From the NCBI GenBank assembly GCA_001805645.1, contig MHGQ01000014.1, positions 49,325-105,449 on the forward strand: a stretch of DNA of 56,125 bases, read 5' to 3'. The DNA comes from Omnitrophica WOR_2 bacterium RIFCSPHIGHO2_02_FULL_50_17 (GTDB lineage Bacteria > Omnitrophota > Gorgyraeia > Zapsychrales > Zapsychraceae). Each line of letters opens with the position of its first letter. Position 1 is the first letter of the stretch. The notes under the pieces are model-generated. The model was given only the letters and a program-made list of their open reading frames with translations. It was not told the DNA's origin and did no database searches. Made by a program: the position numbers and the translations under genes. Below are positions 1 to 11,310 of this stretch, piece by piece.

Positions 1-1395
1 CACTTCCCCTAGCGCATCCTTCCCCTGGGTTACGGAATGGATGGAGTAATCTAACAATTTCCCGGAGGTCTTGGTAATGGCATCAATGGCCTTGTAGCAG
101 GCGTCCACAGGCCCGTCGCCGGAGGAGCTCTTCTCATAGGTCTTCCCCTTGGATTTTAAGACGATCTCGACAGAGGGTTTCATCCTCGTCCCGCTTCTGG
201 CCGAGAGGCTGACCAGGCTCCAGGTTTTTTGAAAAACCTCGATCTCGTCTTCGACGATAGCAACCAGATCTTCGTCAAAGACCTGCTTTTTCTTGTCCGC
301 CACCCTCTTAAAGCGGTCAAAGGCCTTGTCCAAAGAGGAATCTCTTAACTCTATCCCCAGATGTTTCAACCGCACCTTAAAGGCATGGCGACCGGAGTGC
401 TTGCCCAGGACCAGTCCCGTCCCGACGAAGCCCACGTCTTCGGGACGCATAATCTCATACGTGGAACGCTCCTTTAAGATGCCGTCCTGATGGATGCCGG
501 CCTCATGACGAAAGGCGTTATTGCCGACAATCGCCTTGTTGGGGGCGATGGCAAAGCCCGTGCACTTACTCACCAGACGCGAGATACGGTAAATCTCGGG
601 GGTACGGATATTGGTCGTGCATCCGTACACGTCAAACCGTGTTTTTAAGGCCATGACAATCTCCTCCATCGAGGCATTGCCGGCCCGCTCTCCGATGCCG
701 TTGATGGTGCATTCGATTTGTCTGGCGCCGTTCTTGACAGCCGCCAGCGAATTGGCCACAGCCACCCCCAAATCGTCGTGGCAATGGACAGAGATGACCG
801 CCTTAGGGATATTCGGGACATGGCTGCGGATATCCGCAATAAGCCCGCCGTATTCAGCGGGCATGGCATAACCCACAGTATCGGGGATATTGACTGTTGT
901 GGCGCCGGCCTCAATCACGGCCTCCAGGATGCGGTACAAAAATAACTTTTCGGAGCGCGAGGCATCTTCCGGCGAGAACTCCACATCCTCAACCCTTTGC
1001 CGGGCGTATCTTACCGATTCAACGGCCATCTGCAGAATCTCTTCCTGCGTCTTTTTCAACTTATGCTGCATATGAATCTTGGAGGTGGCTAAAAAGACGT
1101 GGATGCGTTTTCTCCTGGCCGGCTTCAAGGCCTCGCAAGCCGCATCCATATCCTCCTTGAGGGATCGGGCCAGACCGCAGACAATAGATCCCTTGATATG
1201 TTTGGCCACCGATTGGACAGAGTCAAAATCCCCTTTGGAAATCACAGGGAAACCGGCCTCGATGATATCCACCCCTAACCGCTCCAGGCCAAAGGCGATC
1301 TCCAGCTTCTCCCCCTCGTTCATGCTCGCGCCCGGCGCCTGCTCGCCGTCGCGCAGCGTCGTATCAAAAATGAGAACTTTATCGTTTGGGGCCAT
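1..1395 (-). CDS. leuA: 2-isopropylmalate synthase, C-terminus cut by window edge
   Basis: Minus-strand reading from ATG at 1395 gives [26 protein letters not shown]..., the LeuA/HMGL-like N-terminus. The far end reads [17 protein letters not shown], like the LeuA regulatory domain. No stop before position 1, so it is absent from the ORF track. Confidence 0.9.
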   Translation of the reverse strand, partial: MAPNDKVLIFDTTLRDGEQAPGASMNEGEKLEIAFGLERLGVDIIEAGFPVISKGDFDSVQSVAKHIKGSIVCGLARSLKEDMDAACEALKPARRKRIHVFLATSKIHMQHKLKKTQEEILQMAVESVRYARQRVEDVEFSPEDASRSEKLFLYRILEAVIEAGATTVNIPDTVGYAMPAEYGGLIADIRSHVPNIPKAVISVHCHDDLGVAVANSLAAVKNGARQIECTINGIGERAGNASMEEIVMALKTRFDVYGCTTNIRTPEIYRISRLVSKCTGFAIAPNKAIVGNNAFRHEAGIHQDGILKERSTYEIMRPEDVGFVGTGLVLGKHSGRHAFKVRLKHLGIELRDSSLDKAFDRFKRVADKKKQVFDEDLVAIVEDEIEVFQKTWSLVSLSARSGTRMKPSVEIVLKSKGKTYEKSSSGDGPVDACYKAIDAITKTSGKLLDYSIHSVTQGKDALGEV

Positions 1396-1398
1396 TTC

Positions 1399-2022
1399 TT
1401 ATCTCACAAAACTCTGCTGTGAACTCTCCTGGAAACATTGAATTTTCTCCCGCGCCGATTTCAGGGAGACATATTCTTCGCCTTTGCCGCATTTGTTCGC
1501 CTGCGAATATATGGGAATGTCGTCCAGATCCGTCCAAGAAATGTGTTTACGTTTAACGCCCTGCAGCCGCAGATTCAAGCCAATCTCATCTGTCTTAACC
1601 GCCACAATCCCGAACGTCTGCACGAATTCCTCAAGCGTTTTCCTGGAATATCCCCATTTATGATTGCCGAAGTACCCTATATAAATCCGGGACTCCCACA
1701 GGTTCTCGCCGAACACGGCATCAACGAAATGATCGTATCCGAATTTGAAATACCGGAAAAGAAGTTTCTTAAAATTCGGGACCTGAACCGTTATCTTCCC
1801 GCCGATCCGCAAAACCCGCGCCCACTCGTAAAAAACGACGTAACGGGCGTATTTGTCAAAGTGCTCCAAAAGATCCTCGGCCAGGATCTCATCAACCGTC
1901 GAATCCTCATAAGGCAGGGGTGTTGTGATATCATGCACCCGATCCGGCTCACAGGCCTCCACCGAATCGATATTGATCCATCCTTCCAGCCTTTTAGTCC
2001 CGCAGCCTAAGTGCAATTTCAT
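1399..2022 (-). CDS. SAM-dependent class I methyltransferase
   Basis: [20 protein letters not shown] motif I. Start trimmed from the ORF-track start to the ATG at 2022, which overlaps the ilvC stop by 4 nt (ATGA). Confidence 0.75.
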   Translation of the reverse strand: MKLHLGCGTKRLEGWINIDSVEACEPDRVHDITTPLPYEDSTVDEILAEDLLEHFDKYARYVVFYEWARVLRIGGKITVQVPNFKKLLFRYFKFGYDHFVDAVFGENLWESRIYIGYFGNHKWGYSRKTLEEFVQTFGIVAVKTDEIGLNLRLQGVKRKHISWTDLDDIPIYSQANKCGKGEEYVSLKSAREKIQCFQESSQQSFVR

Positions 2023-3011
2023 TTTTTCATCCAGGACATCATACCGCGCAGCCTCTCGCCGACTTCTTCGACGGAATTCTGCTGGGCCTCGCTGCGATAT
2101 TGATTGAAATGCGGCCTTCCCTTTTTGTTCTCCCGCATCCATTCACGGGCGAATTTGCCGGATTGCACCTCCTTCAGAATTTTTTTCATTTCTTTGCGCG
2201 TGCGCTCGTTGATGATTCTCGGCCCCCGCGTGTAATCGCCGTATTCCGCCGTATCCGAGACGCGCTGGCGCATCCCCTTAATGCCGCCTTCGTAAATCAA
2301 ATCCACAATCAACTTCAACTCATGCAGACATTCGAAATAGGCGATTTCGGGCTGATAGCCGGCCTCCACAAGAGTCTCAAAACCGGCCTTAATCAAAGCG
2401 CTTGTGCCGCCGCACAAGACCGACTGTTCGCCGAATAAATCCGTTTCTGTCTCCTCCTTAAATGTCGTCTCAAGAACGCCGGCCCGCGTGCCGCCGATTC
2501 CCTTGGCGTAGGCCAAGGCATCCTTTAAGGCATGGCCGGAGGCATTTTGATGAATGGCCACAAGACACGGGACACCTCTGCCTTCCTCATACTGGCGGCG
2601 CACAAGCGCCCCGGGCCCTTTGGGCGCAATCATCCAGACATCCACGTCCTGCGGCGGTTTGATCTGGCCGAAGTGGATATTAAATCCGTGCGAGAACGCA
2701 AGGCTTTTCCCTTTTTTGAGATAGCGGCGGATAGACTTTTTGTAAATATCCCCCTGCAGGTGATCCTGCGTCAACATCATAATGACATCGGCCTTTTGGG
2801 CAAGGATGTTGGCCTCCACAGGTTCAAACCCGTCCTTCTTGGCCTGCGCATAATTCGCCCCCCCCTCGCGCTGGGCGACCAATACATTGAGCCCGCTGTC
2901 GCGCAGACTCAACGCCTGACCGCGGCCCTGGATTCCATAGCCAACGATAGCGATCGTCCGCCCTTTATACACGTTTAAATCAGCATCTTTATCATAATAA
3001 ATTTTTGGCAT
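2019..3011 (-). CDS. ilvC: ketol-acid reductoisomerase (class I)
   Basis: [40 protein letters not shown]..., with [17 protein letters not shown] at 3011 preferred over upstream TTG because a purine-rich SD precedes it. Confidence 0.93.
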   Translation of the reverse strand: MPKIYYDKDADLNVYKGRTIAIVGYGIQGRGQALSLRDSGLNVLVAQREGGANYAQAKKDGFEPVEANILAQKADVIMMLTQDHLQGDIYKKSIRRYLKKGKSLAFSHGFNIHFGQIKPPQDVDVWMIAPKGPGALVRRQYEEGRGVPCLVAIHQNASGHALKDALAYAKGIGGTRAGVLETTFKEETETDLFGEQSVLCGGTSALIKAGFETLVEAGYQPEIAYFECLHELKLIVDLIYEGGIKGMRQRVSDTAEYGDYTRGPRIINERTRKEMKKILKEVQSGKFAREWMRENKKGRPHFNQYRSEAQQNSVEEVGERLRGMMSWMKK

Positions 3012-3084
3012 CGTTTTCCCTTTCCTCAATAACTCTACGATTTAAAATGAATGAATTGGACATTATTTTATCATAATTGCTGGA

Positions 3085-4056
3085 TTATGTTAATATTTTT
3101 ATAAGTCTATAATATTCCTTGACATGCGGATTTTTCCTTGTGCCAGCCTCGGATAGGTCTACGATATGGATCTTGTCTTGTAAAACACCGACCGCCTTCC
3201 CATAGCAGCCCTTAGCCAATAAATCAACCGCAACCGCCCCCAAGCGTGTTGCCAAAATCCGATCCGCCCCCACAGGCGCACCACCTCGCTGAACATGCCC
3301 GAGTACGACAAAACGCGCTTCCAACCCCGTCTTGCGATGGATCGTGGCAGCCACCTCCGGAGCCTTAGCCGCCCCTTCCGCAACCACAATGATCCAACTT
3401 ATCTTTCCTTTTCGGCCACCTTCAAGGATGTGCTGACAAAGCGCATCGTAATCAAAAGAACGTTCGGGGATAAGAACATCTTCCGCTCCCGCGCCGAGCG
3501 CCACTTCCATGGCAATATATCCCGATTGATTGCCCATTACTTCGATAATAAAAATGCGTTCCATGCTGTTGGCCGTATCCCGGATCTTGTCGATCGATTC
3601 AAGTGCCGTATTAACGGCGGTATGACAACCGATTGTTTGATCAGTCCCATGCAGATCATTATCTATCGTACCCGGCAACCCGATCGTTGGGACGCCAAAT
3701 TTCTGATACAATGCCAGGGCGCCACGGTAAGAACCGTCCCCCCCAATCACCACTAACGCGTCAATAGCGTGCCTTTTTATCCTTTCAACGGCAGTTTTCT
3801 GGCCCTCGAGCGTTTTAAATTCTTCGGAACGCGCCGTTTTTAGGATCGTGCCGCCACGATTAATGATGTTGGCGACCGAGCGATGATTCAAAGAAATCAC
3901 CTCATCTTCGATAAGGCCGCGGTATCCGCGCATCACGCCATCAACCAGGAACCCTTGCGAAAGGGCGCATCGTACCACACTGCGGATGGCCGCGTTCATG
4001 CCCGGTCCATCACCACCGGAAGTCAAAACACCGATTTTCTTGATTTTTTTATCCAT
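3085..4056 (-). CDS. pfkA: ATP-type 6-phosphofructokinase
   Basis: MDKKIKKIGVLTSGGDGPGMNAAIRSVV, VVIGGDGSYRGA and PGTIDND motifs. Start trimmed from 4320 to ATG at 4056, since the upstream part overlaps ahcY. Confidence 0.92.
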   Translation of the reverse strand: MDKKIKKIGVLTSGGDGPGMNAAIRSVVRCALSQGFLVDGVMRGYRGLIEDEVISLNHRSVANIINRGGTILKTARSEEFKTLEGQKTAVERIKRHAIDALVVIGGDGSYRGALALYQKFGVPTIGLPGTIDNDLHGTDQTIGCHTAVNTALESIDKIRDTANSMERIFIIEVMGNQSGYIAMEVALGAGAEDVLIPERSFDYDALCQHILEGGRKGKISWIIVVAEGAAKAPEVAATIHRKTGLEARFVVLGHVQRGGAPVGADRILATRLGAVAVDLLAKGCYGKAVGVLQDKIHIVDLSEAGTRKNPHVKEYYRLIKILT

Positions 4057-4135
4057 TAATGAAATATCGTCATGCCAGAACATCCGACACCGCGGCCGAT
4101 ATGACCCGGCGACCTTGTAATGGATGACTTTAAAA

Positions 4136-5551
4136 TTAATACCGATAATGTTCGGACTTATAGGGCCCCTCGGCGGGGACGCCGATGTAATCGGCTTGCT
4201 TGCGCGTGAGTTTGGTAAGTTTCGCGCCGAGAAGATCCAAATGTAATCGGGCGACTTCCTCATCAAGCTTTGGAGGGAGACGGTAAACTCCGACTTTATA
4301 TATATTCTGCCAGAGCTCAAGCTGCGCCAAGGTCTGATTGGTGAAAGAATTGCTCATCACAAACGAGGGATGCCCTGTGGCACAGCCCAGATTGACCAGC
4401 CGCCCCTCCGCCAGGACAATAATGGAACGTCCGTCAGGAAAACGATATTCGTCTACCTGCGGTTTGATGTTGACTTTGCGAATCCCAGTCATTTTTTCTA
4501 ATTCCGTCACCTGGATTTCGTTGTCAAAGTGCCCGATATTGCACACGATGGTTTTATCCTTCATCCGCCTCATGTGCTCCAGCGTAATCACCTCGCAATT
4601 GCCTGTGGCCGTCACATAAATATTGCCTTCATTCAAAGTCTCCTCAAGAGTCTTTACTTCATAACCTTCCATAGCCGCCTGAAGGGCGCAGATAGGGTCA
4701 ATTTCCGTGATGATAACACGTGCCCCGTAGCTGCGCATCGAATGGGCGCATCCCTTGCCCACATCCCCATAGCCGCAGACAACGACTATTTTACCGGCCA
4801 GCATAATATCCGTTGCCCTCTTGATACCGTCCGCCAGAGACTCCCGGCATCCGTAAAGATTATCAAATTTAGATTTGGTCACCGAGTCATTCACATTAAA
4901 GGCCGGAAATAATAACCGGTTTTCTCTCATCATCTGATAAAGCCTATGAACGCCGGTTGTGGTCTCCTCCGAGACGCCGCGGATTTCTTTGACAGCCTTG
5001 TGCCATCTCTGCGGATCCTCCGAAAGCGTTTCTTTTAAACAGGCATACAACTCAACCTCGTCTTGTGTCTGGGTTTTCATATTCAGGAGCGAAGGATTTT
5101 TCTCGGCCTCATATCCTTTATGGATCATCAGGGTGGCATCCCCGCCGTCATCCACAATAAGATTGGGCCCCTTTCCCTCGGGGAAAGACAAGGCCTTTTG
5201 GGTGCACCACCAATACTCCTTAAGGGTTTCCCCCTTCCAGGCAAAGACGGGAATACCCAGATCCGCTATGGCCGCGGCCGCATGGTCCTGCGTTGAAAAA
5301 ATATTGCAGCTGGCCCAGCGAACATCCGCGCCTAAGGCCTGCAAGGTCTTAATGAGGACGGCTGTCTGAATGGTCATGTGCAGGGAGCCGCTGATCCTTG
5401 CCCCTTGAAGCGGCCGCTGCCCTTTGTATTTTTTTTGGATAGCCATCAAACCCGGCATTTCCGCCTCAGCGAGCTCAATCTCTTTATGCCCCCAGGCGGC
5501 TAAAGACAGGTCTTTCACTTTGTAGTCATGAAATGCCGCTGCTTTCACCAT
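4136..5551 (-). CDS. ahcY: adenosylhomocysteinase
   Basis: [43 protein letters not shown] and the C-terminal KSEHYRY. Start trimmed to [15 protein letters not shown]. Confidence 0.96.
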   Translation of the reverse strand: MVKAAAFHDYKVKDLSLAAWGHKEIELAEAEMPGLMAIQKKYKGQRPLQGARISGSLHMTIQTAVLIKTLQALGADVRWASCNIFSTQDHAAAAIADLGIPVFAWKGETLKEYWWCTQKALSFPEGKGPNLIVDDGGDATLMIHKGYEAEKNPSLLNMKTQTQDEVELYACLKETLSEDPQRWHKAVKEIRGVSEETTTGVHRLYQMMRENRLLFPAFNVNDSVTKSKFDNLYGCRESLADGIKRATDIMLAGKIVVVCGYGDVGKGCAHSMRSYGARVIITEIDPICALQAAMEGYEVKTLEETLNEGNIYVTATGNCEVITLEHMRRMKDKTIVCNIGHFDNEIQVTELEKMTGIRKVNIKPQVDEYRFPDGRSIIVLAEGRLVNLGCATGHPSFVMSNSFTNQTLAQLELWQNIYKVGVYRLPPKLDEEVARLHLDLLGAKLTKLTRKQADYIGVPAEGPYKSEHYRY

Positions 5552-5565
5552 CTCTTTTTCTCCAA

Positions 5566-6735
5566 TTATGCCGAGGCCATGACCTCTTTCTTCAATATCT
5601 CCGCCTTTGAGACCTTCTCCCAAGAGAATTCTTCCCGTCCAAAATGTCCATACACCGCTGTTTTTTGATAGATCGGCTTGAGAAGATCCAGCTCCTTGAT
5701 AATACCCTTGGGAGTAAGGTCAAAATGCTTGCGGGCAAGTTCCACAAGATCCTGCTCCGGCACCCTTCCTGTTCCGAAAGTATCAATCATGACGCTGATT
5801 GGTTCTGCCCGGCCAATCGCATAGCTTAATTGGATCCAGCATTTCCGGGCGAGCTTTGCCGCCACGATATTTTTGGCAACATGACGGGCCATATAGGTGG
5901 CCGACCGGTCGACCTTGGTGGGGTCCTTGCCGGAGAATGCCCCGCCGCCGTGGGAGACAACGCCGCCGTAGGTGTCGACAATGATTTTGCGCCCCGTCAT
6001 CCCCGTATCGGACTGCGGCCCGCCGACGACAAACTTTCCTGTCTCATTAACATAATACTTGGTCCGGCCGTCTGCCAGATTGCCTACAATGGGGCCGGCG
6101 ATGGTCTCGATGATCTCTCTCTTGGCCTTCTCCGTAATCCGCTTACCAGTCTCATCCAGGATATCCTCGGTATGCTGGCAGGCCAGAACAACCGTATCTA
6201 CCCGCAAAGGCCGTCCATCTTCGTATTCGACAGTGACCTGGCTCTTACAGTCAGGCCCCAGATAATTCAAAATCTTCTTCTTGCGCACCTCTTCGATACG
6301 CTGCACCAGCCGGTGGGCCAGCATAATCGACAGAGGCATCAGTTCAGGGGTCTCGTCACAGGCGTAACCGATCATAATCCCCTGGTCACCGGCCCCGCCC
6401 GTATCCACCCCTTGGGCGATATCCGGAGATTGCCCCACAATCGCATTTAAAACAGCGCACGTCGAGGAGTTGAAGCCGTATTTATGATCCGTATATCCTA
6501 TATCCGTCAGGACACGGCGGACCAGCTTTTGGACATCCACATAGGTTGTTGTCGTGATTTCACCGCCGACCACGACAAGGCCTGTCGTGATAAACGTCTC
6601 ACAGGCCACGCGTCCTTTAGTGTCCGCGGCCAAAACACAATCCAGTACCGCATCCGAGATCTGGTCGCACACCTTATCCGGATGACCGCATCCTACAGAT
6701 TCTGATGTAATAAAATACCTTCCTTTCACTTTCAA
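5566..6735 (-). CDS. metK: S-adenosylmethionine synthetase
   Basis: [37 protein letters not shown] and [17 protein letters not shown] motifs. Confidence 0.96.
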   Translation of the reverse strand: MKVKGRYFITSESVGCGHPDKVCDQISDAVLDCVLAADTKGRVACETFITTGLVVVGGEITTTTYVDVQKLVRRVLTDIGYTDHKYGFNSSTCAVLNAIVGQSPDIAQGVDTGGAGDQGIMIGYACDETPELMPLSIMLAHRLVQRIEEVRKKKILNYLGPDCKSQVTVEYEDGRPLRVDTVVLACQHTEDILDETGKRITEKAKREIIETIAGPIVGNLADGRTKYYVNETGKFVVGGPQSDTGMTGRKIIVDTYGGVVSHGGGAFSGKDPTKVDRSATYMARHVAKNIVAAKLARKCWIQLSYAIGRAEPISVMIDTFGTGRVPEQDLVELARKHFDLTPKGIIKELDLLKPIYQKTAVYGHFGREEFSWEKVSKAEILKKEVMASA

Positions 6736-6757
6736 CCTTCCTTTCTTTTGTCAACCT

Positions 6758-7498
6758 TCAGCTTGGAAATTTTTCCTGGGCTTGTTTGTAGGTCTCGACA
6801 CTCCCGATATCATACCATTTTCCCGTAAATTGAAAACCGTAAACATTTTTACGTTTATGGAGCCACCAGATATAATCCCCGGCCGCATCGGATGTCCCTG
6901 ACTCTGCCAGATAATCGGCAATGAAACCAAGCGATTTTCTGGGGAAGAAATACAGACACATGGCCACAAGGGTGGATGTAGGCTGAGCGGGTTTCTCCTC
7001 AAACGAAATCACTCTTCCTTGGGCATCCAGGACAACCACGCCGAATTTCCTGGCCTCTTCCCTGTCCCCGAGATCATAAAGTCCGATCGTCACCGACGGG
7101 ACCTTCTTTAAGGCAAATCCTATATACGCATCCAGGTCGTAGTCAAACAGATTATCGCTGCCGATAACCAGCATATCGTCATCGACCGTCCGCTTTTTCA
7201 GCACAAAATCAATGTCTCCGATAGAACCCAGACGGTCCTCAGGCGTGTTCGTCCCGTCATTGATGACATGAATAGGATGCGGATACGCCGTTTGCCGCTC
7301 TGCCCAGTCCTGAAAGGCCGCATAAAATTTATTATTGGTTACCAGAATCACTTCATCGAGGTCAGGAAGCGCTGCAACCTTCTCGAGGATATAATTAACA
7401 AGCGGCTTGGCCTTAATCTCCAACAAGGCCTTCGGGGTGTCCTTCACCAGAGAATAGAGCCGTGTCCCGTAACCGGCGGCTAGTATCAGGGCCTTCAT
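6758..7498 (-). CDS. sugar-1-phosphate nucleotidyltransferase (RmlA-like)
   Basis: MKALILAAGYGTRLYSLVKDTPKALLEI..., W-D-I-G-S-V near the C-terminus. Confidence 0.82.
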   Translation of the reverse strand: MKALILAAGYGTRLYSLVKDTPKALLEIKAKPLVNYILEKVAALPDLDEVILVTNNKFYAAFQDWAERQTAYPHPIHVINDGTNTPEDRLGSIGDIDFVLKKRTVDDDMLVIGSDNLFDYDLDAYIGFALKKVPSVTIGLYDLGDREEARKFGVVVLDAQGRVISFEEKPAQPTSTLVAMCLYFFPRKSLGFIADYLAESGTSDAAGDYIWWLHKRKNVYGFQFTGKWYDIGSVETYKQAQEKFPS

Positions 7499-7499
7499 C

Positions 7500-9266
7500 C
7501 TAACTGCCCCGCTCATTGCCGATGATGTGCGGCGCCCATTCGTTTAACCGCGCCTTACTGAGCTCTTCCACCTCATCGCCGGTTGACAGCTTCATCACGT
7601 CTTCCGCCAGTTTCTGGGCATCCGTCCAGCGGACACTGCGGATAAGCTTCTTGATCTGCAGAATATTCAAAGGGGACATGCTGAATTCATCTAAGTTCAA
7701 TCCCAGCAGGATAACGGCCAAAACAGGCTCGCTGCACATCTCGCCGCACAATCCTACTTTAATATTCGCATGATGGGCCGCCTCAATTGTATTTTTGATT
7801 AGCCGTAAAATAGACGGATGCCCCGGCTCGTATAAATGAGCCGTTTGTTCGTTGACCCGGTCAACCGCCAGGGTATATTGAATCAGGTCATTGGTCCCAA
7901 TGCTAAAAAAAGCCGCCTCCTTGGCCAACAGATCCGCCGTCATGGCCGCCGAGGGTGTCTCCACCATAATCCCGATGGGAATATTCTCATTAAAGGCAAT
8001 GTTTTGCTCCCTTAATTTGTTTTTGACTTCATTCAGGATCGCATTGGCCTGACGCAGTTCGCCGGGGCCTGTAATCATCGGATACATCAGGCGAATGTTC
8101 CCGTGGCCCGAGGCCCTGAGAATAGCCCTCAGTTGTGTCTTGAAGATATCGGGCCGCGCAAAACAGAACCGGATCGCCCTCCACCCTAAAAAGGGATACA
8201 TCTCCCGAGGGATTTGAAGGCTCGAAATAAATTTATCTCCCCCCAGATCCAGTGTGCGGATCGTCACAGGGAAAGGGGCCATCGCCTCCGCCACCCGTTT
8301 ATACGCCTCGAACTGCTCCTCTTCGGAAGGAAGATCCACGCGGTTCATATAAAAGTATTCGGTGCGGTAGAGACCGATGCCGCTTGCCCCATGCTTTTGA
8401 ACCGACGGCATCTCCTCGGGCAATTCCAAGTTCGCCAGAATCTCCACCTTTCTTCCGTCCAAGGTTTCACAGGGCAGGTCCTTGATTTCCTGGTATTGAT
8501 CCCGGAACGCCAAGATACGGCTTTGCTCATTGCGATAAAGCATCTTTGTTTCTTCGGTGGGATTAATAACGACCAGCCCTTTTCGGCCGTCGACAATAAC
8601 ATGATCCTGATTATTAATGCGCAACGTCGCGTCTTTGAGGCTGACCACCGCAGGGACGCCTAGGGATTTTGCCATAATCGCCGTGTGCGAAGTCCTCCCC
8701 CCGATATCCGTGACGAACGCCAGGATGTTTTTATTGTACATGCTGGCCGTATCCGATGGGGAAAGATCGTGGCTGACGATAACGATCTCCTCGCTTAAAT
8801 GATCGAGCTCGTGGAGCTTGTTTTCATCCATGAGGTTCTTCAAGATGCGGCGTCCCACATCGTTGATGTCGCCGACCCTCTCCCTTAAGTATTCATCTTC
8901 GATATTGGAAAACATCTTGATATATTTCTTCAAGACCTCGAAGAATATATACTCGGCGGACAATTTCTCCTCTTTAATCCGTTTGATCACTTCCTCAATC
9001 AGAGTCCGATCCTCGAGGACCAGAAGATGGGCGTCAAAAATCTGCGCATGAATGCCCTGGAAATCGGTGGACATCTTTTTCTGGATATCTAAGATTTCCT
9101 CCCGTGTTTTTATCAGGGCCTCCTCAAAACGGGCAATCTCGATAGGGATTTCTTTTTCCATAATCGCCCGCGGCGGAACGATAAACTCCTGCTTGTCCAG
9201 AATAAAAGCAAGGCCCAAGGCAATCCCCGCTGCCGCCGGTATCCCTTTTAAGATGATCTCTTTCAT
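7500..9266 (-). CDS. ptsI: PTS enzyme I (phosphoenolpyruvate-protein phosphotransferase)
   Basis: [50 protein letters not shown]. Confidence 0.95.
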   Translation of the reverse strand: MKEIILKGIPAAAGIALGLAFILDKQEFIVPPRAIMEKEIPIEIARFEEALIKTREEILDIQKKMSTDFQGIHAQIFDAHLLVLEDRTLIEEVIKRIKEEKLSAEYIFFEVLKKYIKMFSNIEDEYLRERVGDINDVGRRILKNLMDENKLHELDHLSEEIVIVSHDLSPSDTASMYNKNILAFVTDIGGRTSHTAIMAKSLGVPAVVSLKDATLRINNQDHVIVDGRKGLVVINPTEETKMLYRNEQSRILAFRDQYQEIKDLPCETLDGRKVEILANLELPEEMPSVQKHGASGIGLYRTEYFYMNRVDLPSEEEQFEAYKRVAEAMAPFPVTIRTLDLGGDKFISSLQIPREMYPFLGWRAIRFCFARPDIFKTQLRAILRASGHGNIRLMYPMITGPGELRQANAILNEVKNKLREQNIAFNENIPIGIMVETPSAAMTADLLAKEAAFFSIGTNDLIQYTLAVDRVNEQTAHLYEPGHPSILRLIKNTIEAAHHANIKVGLCGEMCSEPVLAVILLGLNLDEFSMSPLNILQIKKLIRSVRWTDAQKLAEDVMKLSTGDEVEELSKARLNEWAPHIIGNERGS

Positions 9267-9532
9267 CCCATATCCTCTTTCGTCAATAAATTAGACAATT
9301 CCTCCAAAACCTCAGGGGCATCCTCCCCTTCCGCTTCAATCGTGATTTTGCTGTTTTTTTCGGCCCCCAGGGTCAATATCCCCATGATGGATTTCCCGTT
9401 GACCCGCTCGGTCCCTTTTTGCACGATGATATGGGAATTATATTTTGAAACGATTTGGACGAACATGGCGGCCGGGCGGGCATGAAGTCCTTGTCTATTT
9501 TTTATCACAATTGCCTTTTCGATCTTAGTCAT
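9263..9532 (-). CDS. phosphocarrier protein HPr
   Basis: [16 protein letters not shown] with the active-site His, [11 protein letters not shown] Ser46-type motif. Stop overlaps ptsI start (ATGA). Confidence 0.93.
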   Translation of the reverse strand: MTKIEKAIVIKNRQGLHARPAAMFVQIVSKYNSHIIVQKGTERVNGKSIMGILTLGAEKNSKITIEAEGEDAPEVLEELSNLLTKEDMG

Positions 9533-9572
9533 AAAAAGACAGAACCAACCTCTGTCCGTCGTAAGTTCTGAT

Positions 9573-10814
9573 TTATCGCCGAACCACCCTGTGCGACTCG
9601 ATGAGCTTGATCAACGCCTGATTTAATTTTTGGGAATCATGACGCACATAGTCCGTGACTCCCAACAAATCTGCCGCCACCACCTTATATCCCATTTCCT
9701 TAATTCCTTCGATATCCGGCTTAACTGGAAATGAGGCCTCTTCCTTATAACGGCTTAAGGCCTCCGGCGGCGCCTCGGCAACATTAATCAGGCAGGCATC
9801 AATAACGTCCCTTTGGGAATGCTCCATCAGGGCCTTCACATGATCACTGGCCGAATAATTATCCGTCTCCCCGTGCTGGGTCATGACGTTGCAGACATAA
9901 ATCTTAAATGCCTGGGATTTGGCAATCGCCTCGCTCATCCCCGGTATGATCAGATTCGGTATGACACTCGTATATAAACTGCCCGGGCCTAAGATAATCA
10001 CATCCGCCTCCTCAATAGCATCGATGGCGTCTTGCGTGGGATGAGCCTCTTGTCCCGTAAGACAGACCCTCTTGATGCGCGAATGGGGACTCGGTATTCT
10101 GGCCTCCCCTTCGGTCCGTGTCCCATCCATATATTCTGCCGCCAGGTGGACATTACTGACGGTAGAGGGGACAACCTTACCGCGGATCGCCAGAACCTTA
10201 CTGGTCTCTTTGACAGCCCGCTCAAAGTCCCCCTGGGTTAACTGAACCATGGCGGTTAAGAAAAGATTCCCAAAATTATGCCCTTTAAGCTGTGAATCCT
10301 GCGAGAATCGAAACTGAAAAAGTTCACCCATCAACGCCGGCGCATCGGCCAAGGCCACCAGACAATTCCGGATATCTCCGGGGGCCACAATATTAAACTC
10401 CTCCCTTAGGCGCCCCGAGGAACCGCCGCTATCTGCGACAGTCACAATGGCAGTAATATTGGCTGTATATTCCTTCAGGCCAAAAATCAAGTGAGAAAGA
10501 CCGTGTCCGCCGCCGATCACAACAATTTTGGGCCCGCGCTCCAAATACCGTTTCTGGTAAAGGATATTCACAAGATCCCGTTCCCCTTTGGGAAGAAACA
10601 GCGTCAAAAGAGACACAATCATCTTCCCCATGCCCATCACGATCAGGACCATCCCGCAGAGAATCCATACGATCCCGATCATAGTGACGAAGGTATCGGG
10701 TTCGGCTGTCCAAACGGCCCCAGCGCCAACAATCACGACCCCCAGCAAGGAAGTCAATAGCCAGCGTTTGACCTTCATGCCGGGATACAACCATTTAAAA
10801 GGATTTATTGGCAT
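9573..10814 (-). CDS. yvcK: YvcK/CofD-like gluconeogenesis factor with N-terminal transmembrane segments
   Basis: IVVIGGGHGLSHLIFGLKEYTANITAIVTVADSGGSSGRLR, DIRNCLVALAD, GPGSLYTSVIPNL. About 70 aa hydrophobic N-terminal extension. Confidence 0.88.
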   Translation of the reverse strand: MPINPFKWLYPGMKVKRWLLTSLLGVVIVGAGAVWTAEPDTFVTMIGIVWILCGMVLIVMGMGKMIVSLLTLFLPKGERDLVNILYQKRYLERGPKIVVIGGGHGLSHLIFGLKEYTANITAIVTVADSGGSSGRLREEFNIVAPGDIRNCLVALADAPALMGELFQFRFSQDSQLKGHNFGNLFLTAMVQLTQGDFERAVKETSKVLAIRGKVVPSTVSNVHLAAEYMDGTRTEGEARIPSPHSRIKRVCLTGQEAHPTQDAIDAIEEADVIILGPGSLYTSVIPNLIIPGMSEAIAKSQAFKIYVCNVMTQHGETDNYSASDHVKALMEHSQRDVIDACLINVAEAPPEALSRYKEEASFPVKPDIEGIKEMGYKVVAADLLGVTDYVRHDSQKLNQALIKLIESHRVVRR

Positions 10815-10816
10815 GC

Positions 10817-11293
10817 CTAAACTTTGGATAATCGAACGTCTTCTTGCTGGATAATCTGCAACATGGATTTTTCATCCTTGACGGATTTCAAACCATCTCG
10901 GATATATTTGTCTTTTAAGAGACGGGAGATGCGTGCTAAGGCCTTCAGATGAGGACCGGCGGAATCGATGGGGGCCAGCAACAAGAAAAATATATAGGCG
11001 GGTTCGCCGTCCAGGGAATCGAAATTGATGCCGGACTTGCTTATGCCTAAACAGCCAACCAACTTTTTAACACAATCGCATTTCCCGTGAGGAATAGCGA
11101 TTCCTTGTCCGATAGCCGTTGAGCCGAGGGCCTCGCGCGCCATAAGAACTTCCAAAACCTTGTTGCGGTGTTTCTTCTCAACGGCCCCAGCATTGATAAG
11201 AAGACCCACCAACTCCTCTATGACCTCTTTTTTAGTCGTGTTTCTGAGATCAGAAGAAACCGCTTTGGAACAAAGGAAATCACCGATTCTCAT
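10817..11293 (-). CDS. PTS fructose/Ntr-type EIIA domain protein (PtsN-like)
   Basis: ALGSTAIGQGIAIPHGKCDCVKKLVGCLGISKSGINFDSLDGEPAYIFFLLLAP with the conserved phospho-His context. Confidence 0.88.
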   Translation of the reverse strand: MRIGDFLCSKAVSSDLRNTTKKEVIEELVGLLINAGAVEKKHRNKVLEVLMAREALGSTAIGQGIAIPHGKCDCVKKLVGCLGISKSGINFDSLDGEPAYIFFLLLAPIDSAGPHLKALARISRLLKDKYIRDGLKSVKDEKSMLQIIQQEDVRLSKV

Positions 11294-11310
11294 GGGATGC
11301 TCCTCTCAAA

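Noticed and set aside
1438-2010. 190-aa plus-strand ORF antisense to the methyltransferase
   Set aside because: Mirror-frame ORF over a clear coding gene; no recognisable domain or supporting SD.
4057-4320. N-terminal extension of pfkA in the ORF track
   Set aside because: Overlaps the ahcY 3' end; conserved PFK sequence begins at the ATG at 4056.
5830-6450. 206-aa plus-strand ORF antisense to metK
   Set aside because: Overlaps a highly conserved metK; no independent evidence.
6736-6757. SAM/SAH riboswitch upstream of metK or ahcY
   Set aside because: Intergenic gaps (22 nt and 14 nt) are too small to hold a known SAM or SAH riboswitch.
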